Positions 21,021-33,200 of a stretch of DNA of 64,000 bases are shown in pieces. The notes under the pieces were generated by a model. It was not told the origin of the DNA, ran no database searches, and saw nothing but the letters and a program-made list of their open reading frames with translations. The translations under genes were made by a program, and so were the position numbers. Position 1 is the stretch's first letter, and every line of letters begins with the position of its first letter. The stretch comes from Rallus limicola (taxonomy: Eukaryota > Chordata > Aves > Gruiformes > Rallidae), in contig JAKCOZ010000014.1 of assembly GCA_022605955.1 (NCBI GenBank), positions 17,614,001 through 17,678,000 on the forward strand, in the 5' to 3' direction.

Positions 21021-23755
21021 CATGGTAACAGCACAAAAAAGACTACTGTCAGAAGCAGGGGAATAACCTGTTCTCTGCCCATAGTAATAGGTAAGGCACA
21101 AAGAAAAGGTTTTATAGAGCAGGTAGTTTGACGTGAGATTAGATGCCTGGCTAAAATATTTTAGCAGGCTAGGACATTGAAACACCAGAACAGGCTAGTC
21201 AGGAGGGTTTAGTCTGCCACTGAAGCACTGAACGGAAAAAAGCATCTCCCAGGGGAGACAGAGGTCATCTAGATGATTTCAAAAGCTCCCTCTGATCCTG
21301 TGACCGCTGGGTACAGTGTCCTTAGCACAAATGAGCCTGTTTGCTCTGACAGAGGGCTCTCACTTTGCACAAGCCATGTATAATTAATCCGTGCAATAGA
21401 AACGTGCAGCTGACATGTGCTTAAAGGTGCTGGGGACCATTTGATACACATCAGCAGAGGAGTCCTTGCCGGAATTCACGAGGACTCGCGGAGAGAAAGG
21501 AAAATAAAACATTTTTGTGGTGCCGTGGTAGGTGTTAGCTTGAGCAAAGAGAGCAGCAGGGAATGGTTATCCAGCAACAGATCCCATCTGGATTGCTTAA
21601 AAATTAGAAAGGTAAACAGCCTCTGGGTATGCAGCGTTTCATGTACAAAGCTTTTTGGGATACTCACTGGGCTGGAGCGTTTGTATTTGAGAGTCACGTG
21701 GCTTGGTAACAGGCTGCCCATCGGGCAGCTCACAGCAAGCAGTCTATCAACACTTGCCTTTCCCAGAATTCAGTTAAAGGATGTTGCTTCTGAAGGTAGA
21801 AACTTTACCTTCTTGAAAGAAGCTGCAATTTTACATTTAGTGATCCCTGCCTGGAAAACAGACCTTTTAAAAGAGAGTTTTAAAATCAAACTGATACATC
21901 TTGTAAAGAAGCTAAATTGAATATGCATTTTCTTATAAAACGTAGACTACAGCATCCTTGATGTGCCCTTTAGTGAGATTTTTAGCTGCACACACATGAG
22001 AGCATGTTCCTGCTCCACTGCCTGGATAAGCACAACTCCCTGAATCAGATGGCACTTGTGATGATTCTAAACCTGAGATCATTCCCATTAACAGTTTGCA
22101 ATATTTACTTTAAATTTGCTAGTTCCATGAGCTTTCTTGCCCTTAAAAGGTTTGGTAGTGGTTCACAGAAACAAAGGAGTTTGAGATACATCTGTTGGGA
22201 AAAGCAGACACATATTCAGGATCTAGCAATCCTCCCCCAAAAAAATCACATATTATGAAAGTTTCTCCACTGCTATTTCAGATTTGCTGAAACACGGAAA
22301 GAGTTGGAATAGGCCTGGGGTGGTAGAATCATGGCTTAAGTCATTTACTTAGAATTTGGGATAAAAAGCCAATGGACAGTTGCATTGTAATATTTGCCTT
22401 TTCCATTGGCAAGCATTTTGTGCCTTTGCACATATTTGATAGTCTGTTTATGTTCTTGGCATTAAGTACTTTCAATTTTATGCTTATACTGGTATTGTTT
22501 GCACCAGACCCTTGTAGATTTTTCAAAATTAATGAAAACATGGATAACATTCTGGTGGTCTTAGTCATCAAGCATTCATATACCACTTGTAGGACATTTC
22601 TCCTAGAAAATCAAGAGATGTTAAATATATACATCTAACTATGGATATTTATCCAATTTGGATAATTCTGCAAGGATTTGCTTTTAAATTTCCTTTCTGT
22701 CTTGTTAAAACTATAATTTGAGAGGTGAAAAATGAATCCACAATATTATTTCCATCTTATGTTGTGAACGATCTGTGTTTTGGACCTGAAGCAGTCCCTC
22801 ACTGTACCACAACGTATCTGTCTAATCTTGTACTTTAGATTCAGTATTGTTTGCCTCAAGCCTTGAGCGAGAGGTTTTAGAGGGAGAGTGAATAGGTAGC
22901 AGTACAAATTTGACTTTTCTCTGTTTTTCCTTTCAAAAGTCTATTCATCCACATCTCATAGAAATGAGGCTTCGGAAACAAAGACATAGAGGCTTGTGCA
23001 GTTTCATGTGCGTGTCCTTGAGACTCAGCATCAAGTGAAGAGGAGGAAGAAGTGTTACTGATATACAAACAGGAGCCTAGCTACCATGAAATATTGGTCC
23101 TATTGAGTTCAGTGGCAAAGCTCCCCTTGACTTTAGGATGATAGAGATTTTATTCCCAGCCTTCATGTTCCCTTTGAGCTTTGATGTGTTGCATTATAAA
23201 ACAAAAATATCCTGTCAAGCATTTATTTCCTTCCCCAAAGCCTCCTTTTCTTCCTCACGGGGCCTAAGAGCCATTGGTATGTTTGTCACGATACTGCAAT
23301 TGAGCCCTAATCCAGTAAAGGCAGTTAGATATGTAAATAGACCTCTCAGCACCAGGCAGACTGCTCCTACGGCAGCCACTAGCCATAGGCTTGAATCTCT
23401 GTTGTGCCACGCTCAGCTGATTTGACACAAGAACATTTTTATGTCAGCACACATTCTGGTGTCTAATGCCCATGAATTATCCAGTGCCTGTGACAGCGTT
23501 CCTGTGAGAAAGACAGGAAAATGGCTAACTGTTAGATACTGAGCATACATTGTTATCTGATACTCCCCCATGTGTGAAGTGCCACGTGTGTGGATATGTA
23601 CCACTGGTATCAGTGCTACAGTGATATTTATGCTGCTGGTTTTAGGTGCTGGAACTTTTATACTTAAAAATTTCTTGGACTTTTTGTAAAGTGATTGAAC
23701 TTTTCTCCCTCCACCCACCTCTTGGCACTCTACAGCCTGTTATTTTTGAATAAAC

Positions 23756-23950
23756 AGAATCACAAAATCATGGGGGTTGGAAGGGACCTCCGGAGATCAT
23801 TGGGTCCAACCCCCCTAACAAAGCAAGTTCATTAGGACAGGTCACACAGGTAGCTGTCCAGACAGGTCTTGAATATTTCCAGAGATGGAGACTCCACAAC
23901 CCCCCTGGGCAGCCTGTCCCAGGGTTCTGTCACCCTCACTGTAAAAAAAC
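23756..23950 (-). mobile_element. CR1 LINE 3' tail
   Basis: Plus-strand text CAGAATCACAAAATCATGG, GGTTGGAAGGGACCTC, AGATCATTGGGTCCAACCCCC and later CCTGGGCAGCCTGTCCCAGGG is the reverse complement of the canonical avian CR1 3' end. About 195 bp is retained, 5'-truncated as usual for CR1. It is only moderately diverged. Confidence 0.92.
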
Positions 23951-24190
23951 CTAAGTATGGAGGTTATGCAGCTTTGATCAATCATGTGTGGTGTCCACTT
24001 TGGCTCACTGTAGCCTGTGTAAATAATTTAGAAGAAATAAAACCAAGATCATTGCAGACTGTGGGGAAACTGATTGGAAGAAGTGCATATATAACCAAGT
24101 TTCTTCCAACTTGGCAGCATGTGGTAGGTATTATCCCGCTCCCATCTCTAAATAGCAAATATATAGATGTTCTCTCCAGTTTTACAATAG

Positions 24191-24397
24191 ATCTTGAAAG
24201 AATCTGATTGTATGCCAAAATTTAAGCACGTTCAACTAAATGAAAGACTTCAAAATTCCACCTGCAAAAAAAAAAATTGCTGTGACACATCATCTGAGTT
24301 AGCCTTTGGAATAAAGCCACTGCTTTGCAAAGCAGTGCATCCGGCCAGTCTTTATTTTGAAGATAGGCATCTGCAAAACTTCCTCAACGAATCATTG
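24191..24397 (+). CDS. Candidate internal coding exon, unrecognised
   Basis: The acceptor GTTCTCTCCAGTTTTACAATAG ends at 24190 and a modest donor (CATTG|GTATGA) follows 24397. The 207 bp between is open in one frame only (phase 0 to 0, 69 codons). It includes SELAFGIKPLLCKAVHPA and LYFEDRHLQNFLNESL. An in-frame stop lies directly in the upstream acceptor, so the frame depends on splicing. The sequence lies about 240 bp after a CR1 tail. I recognise no homologue, and an internal run of 11 A is atypical of conserved coding sequence. Confidence 0.25.
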
Positions 24398-27300
24398 GTA
24401 TGAATGTATTGTTTTGGAGTACATTATCAGTTTAAACTATGTATATCCTCTAATGCCTGACATCTCAAGGGCAGGACTGGCTCCCAAGGTCTGGAAAAAG
24501 CCCAAAATCTCATTTCACATGATTTTTCCGCCTTCATTATTCTTGGATAAAAGGAAGATGTTTGTTATATGCTTCACAAAAGGAGTTTGAAAAGTGACCT
24601 TGGCAGGAAGAATACTGCTGCTGTAGTAACTTAACACCACATCCCTTCAGCTTGAGAAGGATACCAGAACGCCAAGACCATGTCTTCTGGGGTGGAGGAG
24701 CCAGGTCCCCATGCTGGCTGGTGTCTGTTGCAATGTGTACTGCAAGTGCCCAGAAGGAACCCACCGCTCCAGCTTTTGAAGGAATAATCCTGTGTAGTCC
24801 CACGAGCCTTGCCATCACTGAGCTTCTGTAGTGTGATGATGCACGTTCACTCTGCTTTGCAGCTTGCCATGCTCGGAGTAGCTTTTATGACATAGTGCTT
24901 CCTAATTCTGCTGTAAAAGATTCCAGCTGCTGGGAGAAGAAGGAAAAGGAACTTCTCTCCTATCAATGAAGGGATCATCAGGATAGGAAGCAATGCAGGG
25001 TGGGGAGAGACAACCCCTTAATAAAGCAGCTGCATTCCTTTCTTATTCTACATATAGCTGCAACCTGTAGTTGTATTTCATATACACACTAAAACACACT
25101 AATCAGTTACTGAGTGCCTATTCTGTATTGACTGTATTGGTTTTACTCTGTACTGTTGATTCATATAGATACCCTTCAAGCCACTGCCACCATCAGTTGA
25201 AGCACATGTCCAGTCCTGTGACAGAATAAAACACGCTCTGCATAGAAAGTTAAAATTCTGCTTAGATGGAAATGTTCAGGCCATACAACAGACTCTATCT
25301 CATTATGGTCTTTAACTCATGGACCTTCTGTATTGCTAGAAAGGGAACAAGTTGTTCCTTCTCATTCCTGAAAAATAACGGTCTTAGGTGACTCAATAAC
25401 CAATGTCAATGGTAGTTATGAGTCATTGCAGGAGAACCTTAAAAGAGTTTGAAAATTTGTGTGTTTATATGAGACGTCACATCACGTGTCACAGTGGCTT
25501 TCAGAGTGAACCGTGGAGCACTAGTGATGGTGCTTTTCTGTAAACTGTGTGAAAACCAGATTTCTGGCTGGATTGTAAACCCACTTTGTAAATACCATGG
25601 CTTTGTTGCTGCTGGAATTCCCTTGCAGCCAGCCTGTGAGGGCCTCTCAGTACTTTAACGTGACATTTCTAATTCTTTTTGCATTTGAAAAAGGTACTTC
25701 TTGAAGTTAGCACCTCACAAGAAAGGTAATTATGGCTTTGCAGTATCTTCTAAAGCATTAGATATCACTGGCTCCTGTAGAGGCTACAAATTCAGTATGG
25801 TGTCACAGCTTCTTTTTGCTGAGGGTGTCAACAATTAACATACAGACACCACAATTAAGATGTCAAAGAGAAAAAAGTGAAGATAACAAACAGTGAGACC
25901 ACACGAGAAATGGACAACAATGTGGTTGTAAAGCAAAGCTTGTATTTCTATAGTGTTAATTCAGAGCCTTAAAGCATGAGGAGGGAAAGGAAATGGTTTT
26001 TCAAACCCTGTGACCTTTTGGTGTGCTCTTGGAGGTAGGATGGAGCAATTATGTACCTTTTTATGTATTTCACTTCAGTAGTGCTCAGATTTGGCTGTGT
26101 TGTTTCCATAGAGCAACTGGCCATTTTGCCTAGTTCAAAGCTGGTTTGTTCTGCCATTTCAGGAAGGAAGAGCTGGTCTTTTTCTGATCAAGGCCCTACA
26201 CGTGCCTGAGAGCCTCATGTCAAAACCCTGCCCCGGGACCTACTTCTTAATGTTGAGGTTGTGAGGCATAAAGTTAATCACGTTACGGTCTGTGCTGCAC
26301 AGAAATGCCCTGACAGTTATTGAGGATGAAGCCTGAGCTGAAGAGAGAGAAAGAGCAATAGGTGCTTAGGGACGGAGGATCCTCTGACATCGATTCCCAG
26401 GAGCGGACGAGGAGGAGGACGTGCAGGAATGGAGTAGTTGCTATCGCTTAATAGGAATGGACACTAGCAGCTTTTTTTGTCTTTTTACACAAGTGGAGCA
26501 ATCCCTTAGGAGAGAGATCATCAACAAGATAAAAAAATGTGAATCCTGGGCCTCAGCTATGTGTATTGCTGGCCCTTGGGAGATTTATGACTGGAACCAT
26601 TAGCTTCAAAGTCCTAGCAGAGCATGTATGTGACTGACAGGGAATCAGTTATAAATTATCTAGACTCTGACATAGGGCTGACTGAACTGGGGACAGTATA
26701 TGACAGAAAATCCTTAGTGTACATCATCCATAAAGGGCTTTTATGGGAAAAAGGAAGGTTCTCGCCCCTTGTAGTTTACAGAGCCAGAGAAAACCTGGGG
26801 AGAGTGGTACGCAGCGTACGTAGACTTGAATTACTCTTGTTTCAGGAAAATCTGTTTCAGAAATCAAAGGAAATTCTGAAGAAAATGTCTTGGTCTTTAG
26901 TTTTGGGAGCACCTCTTTACCTTCCTAGCTTGAGCTTCTTCTCTGGGCTACAAGGTGCCTGTCTTCACTGGCATTTCCCAGTAAAGAAAATATGCCTCTT
27001 TCTTGTGGAAGGTAATGGTGCTGTTTGGTGACTTCATGTGGTTATTTGAAGCCCTGAGAAGGCCACTGCCCCCTCCTATGTGTGTTCCCTGTTCCTGGAC
27101 TCAGATAAAACACACAGGGCAGTGAGCTCAGCAGCAAGGAGAGCTATGGGGATGCTGTAGCACTGAGCTCAAGCCAGGACATCCAGCTAACTGTTCATCC
27201 CTAGCAGAGCAGCATGTTTTTCCCACAATGGCTTTCACTGGTGTATCAAAGTGTTCAGCATTAATCTTCTGGTTCACCTGCACTATTGTGGCCCAGAGCC

Positions 27301-27675
27301 TCATGGCACAGGTCAGCACAGGAGCTTGTGCTTCTCTGGACTCTGGGCTGGCTGTGCTCAGAGCAGCCCCATCACAGAAAGAACAGCTTGAAGGTTACAT
27401 TCAATTAGTGTAAATTACTAAAGGCCCAAAATATCTCATAAAGTCAGTGTAGATTGTTAAGCCTCAAAACATGCTTGTTTCCTTGCCTCTTTTCCTGTGC
27501 TGACTCTTTGGAGGAGAAGAGGGTTAGAGCCCATTCTGTTATTCTCAGAGGAGAAACGTTCCTGGTGCAGTTGTAAGAGTGATGCTTAATCCGCTTCCTA
27601 ATATCAGGGAGACCTTGGGCTGTTGTTCTTGACACTGCATTTCTCAGTATCTCCTGCTCCTTCATGTCTTATCTT

Positions 27676-27785
27676 TTGAACTGTAAGCATTTTGGGCTAG
27701 GGGTTGACAGTGTTTGGATGTGTTGTACAGTGCCAAACATATATTTGGCTCTTAGTAATCACAACAATTAATAAGGAATACCATA
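27676..27785 (+). mobile_element. Ancient amniote interspersed repeat fragment
   Basis: CTGTAAGCATTTTGGGCTAGGG, then TGTGTTGTACAGTGCCAAAC and CTCTTAGTAATCACAACAATTAATAA, parallels a well-known decayed reptile-bird repeat (GTAAACTCTT..GGGCAGGGACTG..TGTACAGCGCCTAGCACA..AATAATAAATAA). I cannot assign the family, and the copy is very diverged. Confidence 0.4.
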
Positions 27786-28973
27786 TGGCTAAAAATATTG
27801 TAACTCTCAAAAGAATTGTTGGGCCATTTATTTTTTGTGCATTTGAGTGTGTGCCTCATTTAAGCCAATTATTTTTCTATTAACAGGCATTGGTTATGCC
27901 ATCCTTCTGCTTTTATTTTTAGAAGTATTCAGATTATTACAGAAAGTGTGAAGAATGAATGAAAAAAGAAATCTGTTTCCTAATGCTTGTCTTCTAAAAT
28001 TAAATTTCCTGCTTGAATAATCTTACATTTAAGCCTCAAAGGGATATGTCCCCTATAGGGAACGTTCCCTGTGCCCTCAGGTGCCTGCTGTCAGAATGTC
28101 AGGGGATGGGGGATGAATTCATGAATCTAAAACATTGGGTGGTGTTTGATTATGAAGTTACTAACACCCATCCTAACACATTTAATCACAAATGTGAGGT
28201 TTATGGAGTAGAAACACGTTGCTCTCAAATTAATCTGAAAGTTGTATTCTGCTTTGCAGACAATGCAGCAAAACCATGATAGTCTGCAAAATGTTGAGTA
28301 AGAGTCCCTCTTATTGTCTCATGACATACAGGAGACTGGGAAATCTCAATCTTTAGACTTTCAAAGTGAAATTTTTAGGCCTAAGAGAGGTGATGCTTTT
28401 CGGCATGGCACGGATGAGCGTAAAGCCTCTTTTGTCCTGTGAATTGAAGGGATTCAAGCTTTATACCCCTGGAGGAAAGGAAATGGCACATTGTCCTGCT
28501 GTCTCTCTGAACCGCGTGTTGTCTGCCCCGCTTTTCGGACTGAAGGCATATTGTCACTGGCTGCGACAAGAACTTCTGTTCCTGTTCAGTGACTATATTG
28601 GAAGGAGTGATGTGTTGCTGAGTCCATGATTGAGCGCAAAGGATGCATTGGTGTGTGTTTGCTCTGGGCAGCACCATTCACAAGGGAGTGAAACTCAGAC
28701 AGAGCGTTTGGCTTACTTAAACCTGTGAAACAGTATTTACAGTTGATTTATAAAGCATGTAATGATCTTACAGAGGTGTATTTCTCCAAAGTTTAGCTGG
28801 GAGTTGATTGTGATGCTTACTGTTGTTAAGAAGGGGCTGTCATGCAGTATGTCCATTTCACAGGTAATTTTGGAAGAATTATTTGGAAGGTTTTTCAAAT
28901 ACTAAGTAGAAATTATTGAAAAGATTTCACTGCTGCCTTCTGTCATGAGAAACAAAGCACAGGTAATTATATT

Positions 28974-28979
28974 TTTATT
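28974..28979 (-). terminator. AATAAA downstream of the candidate minus-strand terminal exon
   Basis: Minus-strand AATAAA sits about 270 bases past the TAA of the candidate terminal exon. The hexamer is common by chance in AT-rich DNA. Confidence 0.2.
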
Positions 28980-29247
28980 CAAAGACTGATCTGATATGTT
29001 GGGGGGGCGGGGACTTAGGGAAGAGGTGTGCAGGTTTCTCTTAGCATTTTTTAAAAGCAGTCAAGACTTTTTTCGTGTGAAGTGAAATTGTTTTCTGGTG
29101 CCAGCTGTATAAAGACATCAGCTGTTTCATTCTCAGGAGTCACTGGCAGAGGAATAACAGGATAGTGAGAAGAATCATGGACTGATCAGCAAGACTGATT
29201 TTCACCAGTCAGAGAGCTTTTGGAGATTACAGTATAGCATGAAGAAT

Positions 29248-29444
29248 TTATTGAGGTGATTTATCCACGGTGCTTGTGAATACATTACATCCATACACTG
29301 TCTCAACTGGTGTAGAACAGGTTGAAATATCTACAAATGTATTATTAATGTTACTTTGGGAAGCAGCATGGTTTTGCATAGTTTCAACATCCTTTGCGCT
29401 CATGGATTTTGAACATAACTTTAAAACTTGCAGTAAATCTTCTG
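29248..29444 (-). CDS. Candidate terminal coding exon on the minus strand, unrecognised
   Basis: On the minus strand a pyrimidine-rich acceptor (TTGGATTTATTGGTTTCGATAG) is followed by a split codon and 64 open codons to TAA at 29250-29248. The open frame includes EDLLQVLKLCSKSMSAKD and TPVETVYGCNVFTSTVDKSPQ in sequence. About 270 bp downstream an AATAAA lies at 28979-28974, as expected for a 3' UTR. The reading frame is also open upstream of the acceptor to 29784, so the splice site is not required for openness. I do not recognise the peptide, and no partner exon was found. Confidence 0.25.
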
Positions 29445-30118
29445 CTATCGAAACCAATAAATCCAAGGAAAATATTAATAGAAAGTTTTTTTTAAATGAT
29501 GTTTCGTAACAATGCTCAGTCAGCCTTTGTGCTGCCAAGAGCCCCTGGCAACCAGAAATGGAAACTTCTGTAAAAGAGACTTCTGGAAAAAAAAAAACAA
29601 CCCAAACAACAAAGAGGGAGAATGGCTTATTTCGATTTTGCCCGTGGCACTGTCTTCTCATTTTCGAACCTTCCATCATGAGGTGTGCTTTGTAGTAAAG
29701 ACAGGTGGAGAGAAGCAAGCTAAAAGAGGAGAGTTGAGGAGGCATCGTTTCATGTTTGGTATGCAGCTTTTCTTCTGCATCCATTAGTATTTGTACTAGT
29801 AGGGAAGCAAAAAATTTACTAGGCAGAGGGTGGGAACCATGAGTTTTGTTTTTTACAGTCTGCTAGGAAAGGCTTCGGGTTCTGTGGCTTTTTCAGTCAT
29901 GGGATCAGTGAAGGTTGAGTTCTCTTCTGGTAGCGTCAGCCAGTTCTTCAGCTGTCCACCTCCTCCTCACAGAGGCCAGTAGCTGGCTGTGCTGACATCT
30001 GACCCCCTCCCAGCCTTACAGGTTTTATTGCTCAGAATCTACAGCTAGAGATGAGTTACCAAAAGTAGTAACTCCTTTACAGCCACTGAAGGAGGACCCA
30101 CACCTAGAATCTCATATT

Positions 30119-30204
30119 CACAGAATCACGGAATCGTAGGGGGTTTGAAGGGACCTCAAAAGATCATCGAGTCCAACCCCCCAGCCAAAGCAGGTTCCCT
30201 AGGT
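30119..30204 (-). mobile_element. Short CR1 LINE 3' tail
   Basis: CACAGAATCACGGAATCGTAG, GAAGGGACCTCAAAAGATCATC and GAGTCCAACCCCCCAGCCAAA are the reverse complement of the CR1 terminal region. Only about 85 bp remains, so it was severely 5'-truncated on insertion or later deleted. Confidence 0.88.
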
Positions 30205-33200
30205 GCTACTTCTGAAGTGTGGGAGGAGTCATCCAGCAGAGCTACCCATGTTGCAGCTGGTAAGCCCTTTGGAAACTACCACCGAAGGAAGGAAGGGTGG
30301 AGCAGGTGAGGGCAGCTCACCCAGCAAGGATGAGGAAGACTGCTCTCAGATCAGCACAGCTCCCTGCATTTCACAGCCATAGTAAGAAAGAAAATGAAGT
30401 CATTCTATGAAGCTAGTCATCCGTGGCTGTTTTTTCATGCAAGACAAAGCAAAACACACTTTCTACAATGCATCTGCACAAGAGTAGGAGACAGTCATGA
30501 ATTTGGCAGTGAGAGAATTTTCCCTTCATAAAGCTGTAAGCTGCAGTGGTTTCACTTTGACAGCTCTGAAATGCACAAGACACACGTCTGAGAGCTTCTC
30601 AGGTTTGGAAAATGTAACACTGGTAACTCTTGACTGAGTTGTGGCAGAATATTGTAGAAGGCTCTGGTAAATGAGCTTTAGAGATTTACATTCTAAGGTT
30701 TGCTTTTTCCGAGCAAGCCAATATATCTTAGTGCAGCAGGCAGGATTTTTTATGCAGGAAAGGTAGGATGCCAATAGTATTATTCTTGTCATTATATAAG
30801 ATTAAAAACACATTAATTTATAATTCATATTCTAATTTTAAGACCCGGATAATTTAAATGAATTGCAGGGTTTGGTTTGAAGGACAAGTATTTTAATGAA
30901 GACATAAGCCACCAGTCATAAGTGCCTCTTTTTGCCATTTTCAGTAGCTGCTTTAGAGATTCACTGATGATATTTGTGTGCTTCTGGCCACCACTGAGGA
31001 TGTATTTTCATGAAAGGTCTGGGGTTTTGTTACTTGTATTAAATCGTAAGAGTTACAGAGTAGGAACCTGCATGTATCCAGGGGAGATAGGTATCTCACA
31101 GTCTACTGAATTTGCCACATTTCAGTGTTTTAAAATGTTAATTTATTTTTATTCCAATATTTAATCCATATGTCCATTGTTTGGCATAAAAGAATTTCAA
31201 CCTGTCTGCCAAACGTGCATTGAGCACGTCTACTACCCTATGGTGCCTTCACCAGGAACTGTTGGTGGTTCAGATACTGCCTATAAGGCAAGTTTGCATA
31301 TGAGCTCCATCAATCTTGTGATTTCTTCCCCTTCTCCAGCCCCGTTTTCATCTGGCTCTGATACTGCTGGTTGTCATAGGAATATGGTAGGATATTTCAA
31401 CAGCACAAGGGGAGATGAATAACCATAACCCATTTAGTCTGCTACCTCCAGGAGATGCCCATCAGCAACAGAAAGGAGCATAACATGGAAACAGCCATTC
31501 AGTTACATTTTCAGTTACAGTGCCATTCAGAGGAGGGCAGTGGCATTTTAGTTGCATTCCTATTTCCAGACCAAAAGTCTCTACAGACTTTGCAAGGACT
31601 GGAAACCTATTGTTTAGGTGCTCTGAAAACATAAAGGTGGTGGATTTTCATGATCTCATGAAGAAAATACGTTGCAGTGATACATTTGACAAAAATATTG
31701 TAGAACTTTTCGAGTAATTGGTAGGAAGACACTGAAGTTACCTAGCATATCTCCTGCAGCCTTTGGAGAGAGGCAGAGGCTAGACTGTGTTGTGGGTGGC
31801 TAGCCTTCGCCCCAAAAGAGCACTGTCTGGCACAGTTTGGAGATGATGTGAAGGAGGGACTTTGCTGCTTTTATAGTACCCGTTTTAGCAGCCTACTAGC
31901 TATTTATTCAGCTTGGAACAGAATGCTATTTGTGATGTCTCCTCTCTACAGCCAAGTTTTGTGATAGAGGGGATTTAATGGGTCTCTTTTTTAAAGGAGC
32001 TTTGCTTAGTTCTAAGTCAGTATGCTAAAAGCACCCTTAGGCTGTCTTTAATGTATGTTGGGCTTGCAATACTCTAAAACACTGCTGGCAGTGATGGAGC
32101 ACCTGCGGTTTTCATCCCCTTAACTTTATTTACTAGCCTTTGAACAAGAACTAATCAAACTGTGAGGAGAATGCTGCAAAGTTTAGGCGGAGTTGTGGCT
32201 ACTCAAGCTGCATTCCACAAAAACCAATGTCAGTTCATTCCCCTGTGACCATGCCTATGCTGGCCACAGTCACTAAATCAGATGCTTAGCCTGAACGAGT
32301 AAAGCTGATCCAGCTGAAGAAAAGATCCAGAATATGCAGGGAAGAATAATTAAAAAAAAAAATAAATTCTAAACTACTTTTCTCCAAAAATTGTTTCAAC
32401 TGAGGTAGAAATCAACGTACTTTGGTAGAGGAGGATTAACTGGAAATGAGGATTAAATTCTAATATTGTTTAGGAAACATTTCACACAGATGAACTGAGG
32501 ATGCAACAGCATGAAACATGGCTGCATTTACCCTATAACAAGAAAGAATGATGACACCAAGGAGAAACACTAAGATCTCTGGTGCTCTGAGTAAGACTTC
32601 CAGGTTTCTTTCTTAACTTTTGTCTTTCAGCATATGAGCTGCTTGATAACAAATTGCCATAAGGAACAAGTAAAAGCAGATTATTACTACTGCTTTTAGA
32701 GGGTCTAAAGATCATATTCTGCCTCTGTTTCTGGTAGAGTAAGTCCAGAGTCACACCATTCAATTTTTATTTTTGATTCACTGAATCAGATTCTCAGTGC
32801 ACAGAAATAAGGGCATGGTTAGTTTAAGGATGCTCCTCCTTTTTTCCACATTAGTGGAAACATATATGGAAGGGCTGTGCCAGTCCTTTTTCAAATGCAG
32901 CTACTCACATGAATACTCCAACTGAAATCCCTCAAGTGTCTCTTAATTTATTTCCTGGTCCTTGACAACTGCTTTCTTTTGCTAGCACAGATATTTAGAC
33001 ATTGCCAGAAGACAGCTGGTGTGATTGGCTCCAGATTCTTGTCTTCGTTGCTCTGATAATTTAATTTTGAAGAGAAAAAAATGTGATTCGGTAGATCATC
33101 TTTAAATTTACCCTGGTGGTAAATGTGATTTGGTTCCTCCCACAGCAGTTCCAAAGAGAAAACTGATGTACTGAATTACTTTAATGTTTCATATCCCTTT

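Larger units (their letters stand above)
14835..23755. other. Mostly unique sequence between CR1 tails
   Basis: It contains the candidate exons near 16.5, 18.8 and 20.4 kb, the TA/CA microsatellite, the 16-bp palindrome at 21150-21165 and a possible regulatory block at 20.8-21.0 kb. The 167-codon plus-strand frame at 21417-21920 shows no family motif. Confidence 0.5.
23951..30118. other. Mostly unique sequence between CR1 tails
   Basis: It holds the candidate exons at 24191-24397 (plus) and 29248-29444 (minus), and an ancient repeat fragment near 27.7 kb. Otherwise nothing identifiable. Confidence 0.5.

Noticed and set aside
21417..21920. 167-codon open frame on the plus strand
   Set aside because: No recognisable domain, promoter or splice context. 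Frames of this length occur by chance in 64 kb, and the region looks more like noncoding DNA.
26624..27031. 135-codon plus-strand open frame
   Set aside because: No family motif; frame crosses an apparent acceptor and other features at random.
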